Source: Antennarius striatus (lineage: Eukaryota > Chordata > Actinopteri > Lophiiformes > Antennariidae). From it: a stretch of DNA of 64,000 bases. Made by a program: the position numbers and the translations under genes. The stretch spans positions 22,093,001 to 22,157,000 of the forward strand of contig NC_090782.1 of the NCBI RefSeq assembly GCF_040054535.1, in the 5' to 3' direction. Positions within the stretch are counted from its first letter, which is position 1; the number at the start of each line of letters is the position of its first letter. Of this stretch, positions 39,595-64,000 are shown piece after piece. The notes beneath the pieces were generated by a model that saw only the letters and a list, made by a program, of their open reading frames with translations, was not told where the DNA came from and ran no database searches.

Positions 39595-39922
39595 TCTTTG
39601 GGATCGGGGAGGTCCGGAGCGCCAGCAGCCCTCCGCTGTCTGGTGACGCTCTTCCTTCCTTCCCCACCCTGCTGGGAGAACTGAGCGTTACCGCAGGTTC
39701 AACTCTGCGCCGAGAAGCGACGGACCGTGATACCGCAACACAACGCGTTACTGACCGTCTGCGGTCGTTACCGGGAGCTTCCACCACCGACTCTGAAACT
39801 CTGGATGATTCGCCAAGTTATGCGTAAAAAAGCGCATCAGTCGTCGCGACGCAGCGTCACCGATTTGGATGTACTTCTGTAGAAATCCGTATTATATTAA
39901 CAACAAGAACAACATTTTCACA
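39595..39922 (+). promoter_or_regulatory. Putative tie1 promoter and 5' UTR
   Basis: Locally GC- and CpG-richer than its surroundings and directly upstream of the tie1 start codon. cttccttccttcccc at 39651-39665 gives overlapping GGAA (ETS) cores on the minus strand; ETS factors drive endothelial Tie promoters in mammals. No TATA box was noticed. Site function is inference. Confidence 0.35.
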
Positions 39923-53147
<13,225 letters not shown>

Positions 53148-54730
53148 CTACCAGCCCCCCCAGACCCTAGCACGTCACGTAGCCCCAAGAGGAAATCCCG
53201 AGAGTGGTTGCCGCGTTACTGCCGTCTCCCTGCTGCTCAACGCGGCGACAGGAGGACCAGGCGGTCCACCAGAGCCACCCAGTTATAGATGGAGGACTGT
53301 GAAAGGACACTGTGTGTGTGTGGGGGAGTGGGGGGGTACCAGAGCACCTGGGAGAGGAGTAACATTGCGGGACCTCGGATGGAGACTGATGCCAACCTTT
53401 TAGGCAATACTGACCCCCGCCCTCCGCCCTCCCAGGGAAAAAGAATAAGACTGGTCATACCTCTGACAGAAGTCTGGACTTGTTTTTGCCTGATGGATGA
53501 TGGGGAGCAGTAAATAAGGAGCTACGTGACTTGCTGAAACACCACAGGGTCTGTGGGGTGTCGATGCTGGACTTTATTACCTCTGCATTGCTCAAAATGG
53601 AGAGGGGGAGAACTGTAAGGACTCACGATGTGAAGGACAAGCAAAGTGGCGCCGATTCACGCCGTCTGCTATCGCCGCCACGTGAATGTAGATACCACCG
53701 TTTGTAGTTTGTCTCTGCAGAAATGGACACATCCCGGCTGATGTTGTTACAGACTGACGTCGATGCAGCCGCGGCAGATGGTTGATGTGTCGCATGCAAC
53801 GTTTCATCACCAGAGTAAAAATGTGATGCAGTTATCGTAGTTTACCTTTAAGTCTATTAAAACTCGCTGCGTTATATGGCGATATATCCATTGTATGAGA
53901 ATGTACAGCGTGTTTTACATTAAATGGTTTCTAGAATAAAGGTTTTGAGTGGTGACTGGAATCACCACCAATGCTTTGTTCCGTTTGTCCAGTTTCAGTG
54001 ATGTAGATGATGTTAAATATAGCAAATGGTGGGAAACCACAAGCAGGTCTACATGGGGGGCTTTTGTCGCACGGAGAGTTCAGGAAAACTGATATCCTCT
54101 TCTGCCCTGAGCTGATCTGTCACCGGGTTTCCTCTGCAAATCAACCGCAGGCGCAGAACTGTCCGTCAAACACGGTCCCAGAGGGGGTGGAGGGTGGGGG
54201 GTGGGGGGAGGCTTCCTTATCGCCAGCCATGCACGATCAGTACAACAATAAATGAGTGTCACTAAGGGGACAATGTAAATTCTAATTGCTTGTTTGAATA
54301 GCTGAGTGGGGGTTGTGAAAAAATAAATTTAAAAAATTGTTCTTTAACCTGCAGGTTTATTCTCCAATTACATTTTTGATAAAAGATGCACAATTATTCA
54401 AATTATCCTTGGGGATTTTTTACAACTGAAATGTGTCAGGTCTTTAGAATCTGAATAAAGAAACTGCAAACCCAGTCAGATGTTGACAGCAGCAGCAGCA
54501 GCAGAGTGTCCCATGAGTTCTGTCCACTTGTTAACTGATCAGCCAATCCTCCCAGACTGCTTGTTTTTGTTCAGGTTATTTCCATCGTGCACCAAACACA
54601 CTTCCTGCTCGACAGCAGCGCTCGTCACGTGAGGCCAACCTCTCCACAGTTCAACCCCACACACCCAGGCCCCCACTAAAGCCAGGAACGAGGGGAACAA
54701 AAAACACGTACACCTAGATTCACTGCCACG
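53148..54730 (+). other. tie1 3' UTR and tie1-mpl spacer
   Basis: No further gene. The tie1 3' UTR probably ends shortly after the AATAAA at 53935-53940, giving a UTR of about 0.8 kb. The remaining 0.8 kb to mpl has G-rich runs near 54190-54210 and a (CAG)-like stretch at 54489-54503, which should include the mpl promoter. Confidence 0.6.
53935..53940 (+). terminator. tie1 polyadenylation signal
   Basis: Canonical AATAAA 788 bp after the stop codon, followed by the G/T-rich ggttttgagtggtg. Confidence 0.6.
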
Positions 54731-55048
54731 ATGGTTTCTGAAAAATTCCATATAATATCTCTGTCATGCATAAGTTTTTCCTGCAGATGGGGGATCCTCC
54801 TGGTTAGTTTGTGGACACAGTTGGGCCTTGTTCCTGGGATGCACGTCAAAGATGGGAATGTTAGTCCTCTCTCAAGGGAAGGTAGGTCCAAAATATCATT
54901 TATTCAACTTAATGGTCATTTTAATCTTACAAGTTGTGGGGAAGAAAATCTTAAAATTGTATATATTTACTTGTGGGAACAAGATACGTTTGGCTCCAAG
55001 GCACCGACGTTCTGCCACAAAATTAAACTTTAGACCTCTAAGTTCACA

Positions 55049-55096
<48 letters not shown>

Positions 55097-58000
55097 TTTC
55101 TTTTTCACTTTTTTTTTTTTCCAGGAGTGCTAACATCTGTTCTGCTTGTCTTTTCCTGAGCAGATGTTTTGCTCTTGAGGGATGAGCAGGATCCTAAATG
55201 TTTTACGCGGACAGAACGGGATTTCACCTGCTTTTTTGAGACGGCAGACAACAGGACTTGTGATTTTTTCTACTGGGGTTTCCTACTGGGGTACGTTTCA
55301 TACACTCACAGCTCTTTACAAGGCTGCTTTACAAATAAAAAAAAACTCCAACTCCTATTTCATTTGCCCTGGTACAGAAAGAAAAGGTGTGAACTGGCAG
55401 TTCAGAGAACAGAAGAGGGAACTTTCCTCCATGTCTGCTCATTTCCTGACTCGGATGTTCGGTTATTTTTGGAAACAAACCTTGAAGTTGTGGAGCACCA
55501 CACCAACACCAGCCTCTACAAACGGAACGTCTCCGTGGAGGACCACTGTAAGACACATTCTTTTGTGATATCATGTACTCAAAAACAGCAATTTTCTTTA
55601 ACTTGGATAAGGAAAGATCCAGAGTGAGAATCAGGAAGAGTGGGAGCTAAGTGTCAAATAAGAAAAACATGGAAAGTCTCATGTGAACATAATCTGTGCG
55701 AAACTATCAGGAAATTATTTGATGATCTGATCCACTGCCGTATAATTTCATACATCAACTTATTGCCTCTAGTGCTCCTGGACCCCCCTTTTGGTGTGTC
55801 TTTACACCAGAATGATCAAGCAGGACAGCTGCGGGTTTCATGGCAATCCAAGATCTCGGAATACCACAGGGATAACGTGATGTATCGGCTGCGTTACTCC
55901 TCCAAAAGGCTGGGAGAGAAAACAACAGAGGTGCACGCAATGATCTCTTGAAATGTTCAGATATGCACTGACACACAGTGAGTTTAAAAGATTACATATG
56001 CATAACATAAACTGTTGATCTCTGCAGGTAAAGGGGAGTGTTGTGCTGGACTCTCTGGTACCAGGAGAGGAGGTCCAGGTCCAGGTCGCCATTAAATATG
56101 CCCTAAATTCTAAGGCGGGACACTGGAGCCACTGGTCACATCCCGCCCGGGCTGTGGTTCCTCAAAGTGCAGGTATGTGGAACGAAGAGCGAGAATATCA
56201 GAGAGGAAGTGAAAGTTCACAGACACAACCTGAATGAGATTTCTTTTTCTTTCCATAAGATGATATTTCACTAACGTGCTCCACCTCCGACCGACGAAAC
56301 GTCATCTGTCGGTGGGATGGGAGCCGATATGAGGATGAGCACAAGCTTTTCTACAGGCTGGATCTCAGGTAGGTTTTTTTGGGGTTTTTTTTTGCCTTTT
56401 GGACCAAACTGATGAAAACCTTCAGTCAGAACTCTTTGATCATTTGATCATCATGTCATGTTTCAGTGGAGCTGGTTTTTGATTTCCAGTAGTTACCGTG
56501 ACGCTTTACTTTCAAGACAAGCTTTTCCGATAAACATGTTCAAAACAGATTTTCTTTACTTTAAACACAAATGATGCTACCTGATGCTTGCAGTGAAACT
56601 ATGGGCTGGACATATTGGACAGAATGTCTCTCTGAAGGACCCTTGATGACCATGTGCAGTTTCCATGGAGATGAGCACAGAAAAGTAAGAGTCAAGCTCG
56701 ACGGTACTCCAAATCCACTTGGCAGAACCTTCTATACACGGGAGTTCACTCTTAACAATAGCAGTAAGTTGTTGTTTTTTTGGACTGAAATAAAACTTAA
56801 TTCAATAGTTTTCAGAGGCTGGCGATGAATATATGAAATAATGTGAATTTAATACATTTAATGCAACTCTCTTGATCTTCTCTCAAGGAAGCACAGCTCT
56901 TTGTATATTTTTAAAAAATGCTTTTTGTTTTTTAGTTAAAACTTCCCCACCAATCCATCTGAGAAGAGAGCTGGAGAAAGATAGGCTATGCTTGAAATGG
57001 GACGCTCCAGTTCAGTTTCTGTCAGCTCACCTGCAATATGAAGTCAGCTATCAGATCAGAGGAGGTGAAACGTGGATGGTAGGAATTCATTTATGACCCT
57101 GAAATACTATTTATTGATTTTCAAAAGCATTTTACATTTCCTTCCTATTCATTTCTATTGATCCCAGCAATTTCAAACGTATTAAAATACTTAGTCCTAT
57201 ATATACAATGAAATTTGAATGCAAGATGTTAAGATTTCACCTGAAGACAAATTGAGAACCTGCAGCAGATAAACGCCATGTAATCCCTTACGTTTCCACT
57301 AGATAGCGCTAAATAACGGAATTTATTTAATTCTGCCTGCCCAAAAAAGTAGAAAGATCCATTTAATTTGTTTTAACTTTGGATATTGAAAGAGAAATAA
57401 ATACGAAAAAACATGGGGGCAAGTAAAGTAAAAACCCTTGTACATCTCCACTAAGATTTTCATGAGATTAGTACTGAAAATTCAAAACAACCTTTCTGTC
57501 CCCAGATGGCACCCATACACGGTCCTGAAACTGGCGCTTGTCTCAAAGTTCCTACAGGCAACCAGTACAAAATTAAGATCCGAGCTAAACCTACAGGGTC
57601 CACTTACTCGGGATACTGGAGTGATTGGTCAGATGTGATCACCGGTGACTCCCAGACTGTCGGTAAGCTCCCAATCAGATAAAAATCAATGAGAATCTAT
57701 TTATTCATTTAACACTCCGTATCACTTTGTTTAAATATAATGTCTAAAATTCCAATGTATCTTTCTCAGGTTTCAGTTTTATCCTGTAATAACTTCAATA
57801 AGTTCTTTTATAGTCAAATTTTGCTGTAAAATTACATTAATATATAAGATGCACTACTCTGCCTCCATGCGTTACAAAAATAAACATTAGAATGGCTTCT
57901 ATAGGCAGCCCTAAGTTTCAATCAGAGCAGCAACTTTACACCAATTAAACCTTAATACAAATAAATAACCTTTACAGACACACTCCTCATCCTGTGCATC

Positions 58001-58798
58001 CCTATCTTGATGCTGACAGCAGCAGTCATCCTCATCTCCGTGTTCCCCTCGTATCTCAGGTAGGATTGTTTTAATGACATTTACAATTTGTTACGTTAAC
58101 ATTATCTCTACATTATTACATTGTTTGAAGACGGTTTTCCTTTTACAGTAAGATCAAACTCTATATTTGGCCTCCGGTTCCCAACCTGGAGAAAGTTCTC
58201 CAAGGTTTTCTAGCTGAGATGGACGGGCAGAGATGGGTGAGTTACTTTAGTGCATGATACTTCTCTACATCTCTATTATATTGAACACCATAGTGTTTAT
58301 TTTCTTTCATTTTTTCCCTCCATCTCCACATGACAGGAGCCTCCTTTAACAGCAAAGCAGAGCTGTGAGGAAACCACTTCATCTGTAGTGGAGATAGTAT
58401 CTGAAGATGAGGTCACAGGAAGCGGGAAGCCATCAGATCTAACCTCCCAGCTTCTGTCCTCAGAGAAGAGTTTCACCACAAGAGACCTGGGAGTCGGGGG
58501 TCCTGGGTCTGAAACCTTCCTGGACTACGTGACTCTGAACAATGACATAATTTTTCCAAAGGGAAACCAGTATGTCAACCATTATGAGACAGACATGTAC
58601 AGAAAGGACAGCTCGGTGTTGAAACACGTCGAGAAGCGTGGCTCCTCCTGCAACGATGGCTTGGGATCTTCAGAACCGTCTTTTTTCAGCAATCTTTTGA
58701 ATCATTCCTACTTGCCTACAACTGAGTCTGCAGACAGATGCAAGGTCACAGCTGGTCGGGGGGCAGGGAACCTCTATACTAATTTACCCTGTCACTAA
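54731..58798 (+). CDS. mpl: Thrombopoietin receptor Mpl, 12 coding exons
   Basis: Type I cytokine receptor that signals through JAK2/STAT for thrombocyte and stem-cell maintenance. Exons: 54731-54881, 55164-55290, 55378-55547, 55773-55930, 56028-56172, 56260-56368, 56594-56763, 56936-57078, 57506-57662, 57978-58059, 58149-58236, 58337-58798. Phases agree; 653 residues (human 635, also 12 exons). Two cytokine-receptor modules, as expected for MPL rather than EPOR: C-x9-C pairs in KCFTRTERDFTCFF and LTCSTSDRRNVICRW, with WSHWS at 235-239 and WSDWS at 429-433. Membrane helix about 446-466. Box 1 IWPPVPNLEK starts near 477. The tail holds several tyrosines (FLDYVTLNND, NQYVNHYETDMY, NHSYLP, NLYTNLP); NHSYLP is also found at the C-terminus of human MPL. 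The start is the weakest part: the signal region (GILLVSLWTQLGLVPG) follows a 33-residue lead from ATG 54731. It sits directly after tie1 as in human. Confidence 0.9.
55052..55094. repeat. (TA)n microsatellite in mpl intron 1
   Basis: About 21 TA units, followed by T-rich sequence, 70 bp upstream of the exon 2 acceptor. Confidence 0.95.
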
Positions 58799-58976
58799 AT
58801 GAGTTTCCACTGGTGTGGATTTGCTGTATGATAAGCCTTCCTATTGAGATATCATTGTTCTGAAGCCTTCAGCAGGAATACAGCCATTAACAGTGTGGTA
58901 CCATGCGTTCTCTGTGTAATGGGGGTTTACAGGAACACACAAGGCCACACTGCTTGAGCGTACGTAGCAGCTCCTC

Positions 58977-58990
58977 CCAGCAGATGGCAG
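58977..58990 (+). promoter_or_regulatory. CTCF-like core motif 3' of mpl
   Basis: CCAGCAGATGGCAG fits the CTCF core consensus at every position. It lies in the presumed mpl 3' UTR. A weaker match, CCACTAGGGGTCAG, is at 59832-59845. Occupancy unproven. Confidence 0.35.
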
Positions 58991-59179
58991 TGTTCTCCAT
59001 GTGGCAGTAATAAAAGAACACTGAAGGTCAGGGATTGTGGATATGGATATGCAGGATGTTTTATAAAGCAACTATTTTCATACTAATCTCTCAACATTTA
59101 GAGCGTTAGATGGCCATTAGTTGGTTTTTTCCAGATGGTTATGTCTTTATGAAAAATACTCGTCTTGGAATTGCTGAGA

Positions 59180-59185
59180 AATAAA
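59180..59185 (+). terminator. Candidate mpl polyadenylation signal
   Basis: AATAAA 382 bp after the mpl stop; an alternative AATAAA lies at 59009-59014. Confidence 0.4.
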
Positions 59186-62100
59186 TCGTCTTTTCATACT
59201 ACAGTACAGTTTTCCTGAACTGATTAGGTTATAGATGAATGACCAATCAGAGGCTCTGACAGCTCATTCAATGCGTTTGATTGGCCACAAAGCAAGAAGG
59301 ATCGCATTATTTTACATGCAAGAGGGAAAACAGTCGACTGCAAGCGTGGTATTGGTTTTGATAATCAAGACAACTTGGAGTAGTTTTCGATTTGGGGTAC
59401 CTTGGATACTTTTTTTTTTTTTTTTAAAGGTGTCATGAAGAATTGGCTTAACTTTTAAATCCTTTATTTAGGGTTTGAACACAAGTTCTTCTCATTTGTT
59501 TGGTTTGAACTGATATGCATATGATATTCAAAATGTTATTTTCGCAGATTTGTTTATTTGCTTGGATGCTGTTTTATATGCATTCACTATTATACATTGT
59601 ACATATTTGTAGAGGATTCTGTCAGAAAAGTTCCTCATAATACTGTTTGGGGATGATTTTGTTGGTCTCTTCAGCTGCATCATTAAAACTTTAGGGCAAT
59701 CAAGACTGAAAAGTTTTTTTGCATTCATTAACTTTATCACTCAAGTATTTTTAACTGACTGAAGCTGCTTGCTGAACTTTTGTCACCTCCAAATCAACTT
59801 CCTCATTGCTGTCTGTTGTTCGATCATGCTGCCACTAGGGGTCAGCAGAGATCAACTGGAGATGGACGGTCACACTGACTTCCGGTCACTACTGGTGATT
59901 CTACATGCTTTAGAATGAGAGAAGCTTCAAACCTTGTGATTCATTGGTGTTGCTAGTTGTTGTTAAGTATCGATTAATACGACATTATTAATTATGATAA
60001 TAGAGCCATATCTTGGCTTCAAGTTGAATTTTAATCAAGGAGCTAGATGTTCAGTATTTCATTTGTTACACACAAGTTAAATCGATTAGGAACAAATCAC
60101 CAGTTATGACAGGGATAAGTCAGGGGCTTTAAGTTCATCTGAATTTATGTAGTACTGACAGATCCAGACTAGACACCCAACAAATCCCCCATGAATAAGG
60201 CTACATTATCTATGTATCACGGAGTGTTTGTATAATGTTCAGCAAAGACAGCACATTTTTCTGGGGGAGCTTCCTCACATCCGGCTTTTTCTATCCAAGA
60301 GCCGACGTTTAAAGTTTATATGTACTCTGACTTTATGAATCAGCAGTAAGAAATGATGGTAGTGCCCCAGAACTGAACAACCAAGAGGTGATTTGAGGCA
60401 ATGTCAGACCGGATGACAATTTTAGATGAAATTTTACTACCTGAAAATCCAATGGTTGACTTTGTTTTAATCGGCGTATGACTCGTTCTGCTTGGCGACG
60501 CTTTCTGGAGCAACTGAGTGTGAATCAGATCCACGCCATCACCCCCGCGCCCAGCCAGCCGCCTCCTGTGAAATATACAACTAGTGTCCCACATTTAACA
60601 GCAGGCCATCAAATCTACAGTGCTCACCAGACTGTATTATATCATGACCGTAAATTAGCCCAGATTGTGTATGAGCCAATAGCAAGAGGGTGGGAGAAAG
60701 AAAGCGAGAGCTGCCAGCAATGAAGAGAGAAAGACAGGGGGGGGTTTAAGAGCGTCGGTGCTTACTGGTGCACGAACCTCTCCTCCCAACAGGAATTCTT
60801 TCCGTGTTTCATCATCACTGCCCGCTTGCCCATACAGAAACGTCCGTGGAGGGAGGCTGAATCACCTCCTGATGTCATTTCCTCAACTTTCCCTTACAAT
60901 CATTTTGAGAAACAACACGGTTTCAGATGTGATGGCCTTAAACATGTATGATATATTAACTATGTATTTAAATTTTTATGCATGCTGCGTCCACAGGCCT
61001 TAAGGGTGAACGGCCGAGGTGAGACCGTGAAGACTGAGCTCATTAACATCCTGTAATATCCTCCTGGCAGCAACAACGGTGAACACATAGAAACGTTTTG
61101 CGCAGCCACATTTGGTGCTGTTGGATTTTTGTGGAATAAGTTGCATTCATTTAATCTGGTTTTTCATTTTTTAGGGGAGGATAACAAGTGTAATAAACAA
61201 GACTGGCAGAACAAGTGGCATCAGAAAACTTCTGTGCTTTCTGTATCAGTACTAATGACGTCACAGGTATTTTATTAGCCCAGGTGTTGTGACTAAATTC
61301 AATATTTGTTCATGCTATAAATGAAAGCAGATTTCCAACACAAAATTTTTTATTTCTCTTATGTATAAAGGATGACTTCATTTTCAATCCAAACACAGAA
61401 AAATGGTCCTTTAAGATTAAGTCAACATTCTCTCTCTCTCTCTAGTGGCAATTTCTGATCAGTTTAATTCTTCTCTGGTACCGTAAGAGTCATAGCAACA
61501 ATCAGTGAGCAGTAGTCATGAAAAGTACAGCACCTAAGGTCCCAGTGGTAATAACTTCAATATCAATAACAAGAAAATTAATACCGATGCTCCTGCAATC
61601 ATTCCAAAGAGGCATCTTTAACAAAAGTGAAACAATGTAAAAAGTCTGTCAGTGGTTTTCAAATTACATACAATCAGCATGACCTTAATATTCAATTCAT
61701 TTACCTTCATTTTATAGCAGGGGTAGAATTTTATTTCAACCTTACAGTTCCAATCACATCACATAAACAAAAAGTAATTGCTGTTCAAAAAGGCTGAAGA
61801 TAGACAATGTAAATACCCAGTGTAGATGTCAGTGTCAGTTATACACTCCATAAAACAACATTAAGAACTTTCAATGGTGACACAAATAATCAAATAGATC
61901 CCGTTTAGTTTTGAAGGCCTATTGCTTTAATTGTTGTAGAATACCAGGATAAGGTTCAAACCTACACCTCTTTTGTCATGGAATCAGCTCTTCCATCATT
62001 ACATCGGACAAACATACATGATCAATTTATAATGTACCAAGTCTTCTTGGGGAGGCCGTGATAACCTAAAACTACTGGTGTGTTACCTAAACTCAACTAT

Positions 62101-62294
62101 TCCCACACTTTAAGACATTTGACATAATTAGGATGTTTTAGGGCACTAGGATTTTTATCTTCTTTGACCCCTCGGTAATAACAAACTTCCACATCCTTCC
62201 TCTAACTAGTTATGATAAACTTCAATATCCTTGGTGATTGGATAAAGACTGCTTGGTTTCAATGTACCAAGACCCCCCCCCCCGGTTAGTGTGC

Positions 62295-64000
<1,706 letters not shown>

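Larger units (their letters stand above)
34386..39922. other. Intergenic DNA upstream of tie1
   Basis: No gene recognised. Contains a (TG)43 array, a full teleost repeat at 35322-35650 and a possible retroelement tail near 38797. Just upstream of the tie1 start is a GC-richer patch (39595-39800). Confidence 0.55.
58799..62294. other. mpl 3' UTR and spacer to ddah1
   Basis: No coding exon recognised. The mpl 3' UTR may end at AATAAA 59009-59014 or 59180-59185. The part next to 62294 should be the ddah1 3' UTR (minus strand), whose end was not located. Small repeats: (CT)n at about 61431-61444 and a poly-C run at 62273-62283. cdc20, the human neighbour after MPL, was not seen here. Confidence 0.5.

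Noticed and set aside
58799..62294. Search for cdc20, expected after mpl by human order
   Set aside because: No WD-repeat coding exon was seen on either strand.

Overview
This window is vertebrate nuclear DNA, almost certainly from a ray-finned (teleost, probably percomorph) fish. The genes are split by GT-AG introns, CA/TG microsatellites are very abundant, and typical teleost interspersed repeats are present (the tRNA-headed element ending in the 'ggataggctccagc' tail). Coding exons match vertebrate genes closely, yet introns are small to medium. There are no bacterial, viral or CRISPR features. All genes below were assembled exon by exon from the sequence by matching splice sites, reading phase and remembered family sequences; no search was run.

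Layout. (1) 1542-20703, minus strand: a complete 423-residue AP-1 clathrin-adaptor mu subunit (ap1m2-like) in 12 coding exons, with a 23-nt final coding exon and a promoter near 20.7-21.0 kb carrying a palindromic ETS site. (2) 23174-24763, minus: a complete 138-residue ortholog of the small endosomal membrane protein TEMP (human C1orf210), in three coding exons including a 19-nt first one. (3) 24764-39922: about 15 kb without recognisable genes, holding retroelement remnants and microsatellites, between the divergently transcribed TEMP and tie1 genes. (4) 39923-53147, plus: a complete tie1 endothelial receptor tyrosine kinase, 24 coding exons, 1136 residues. (5) 54731-58798, plus: mpl, the thrombopoietin receptor, 12 coding exons, about 653 residues, start less certain. 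(6) 62295-62411, minus: the last coding exon of a ddah1-like dimethylarginine dimethylaminohydrolase whose remainder lies beyond the window.

TEMP(-), tie1(+), mpl(+) is the same order and orientation as human C1orf210-TIE1-MPL on 1p34, an anciently linked block with endothelial and haematopoietic members. The flanking ap1m2-like and ddah1-like genes are not neighbours of this block in human, so the fish block has different edges. No novel multi-gene system is evident. The less ordinary observations are long (UG)n tracts directly against two 3' splice sites (ap1m2 exon 7, tie1 exon 17), a pair of 84-nt CA/TG arrays forming a large inverted repeat, and an unexplained phase-0 exon-like open segment antisense within a tie1 intron.
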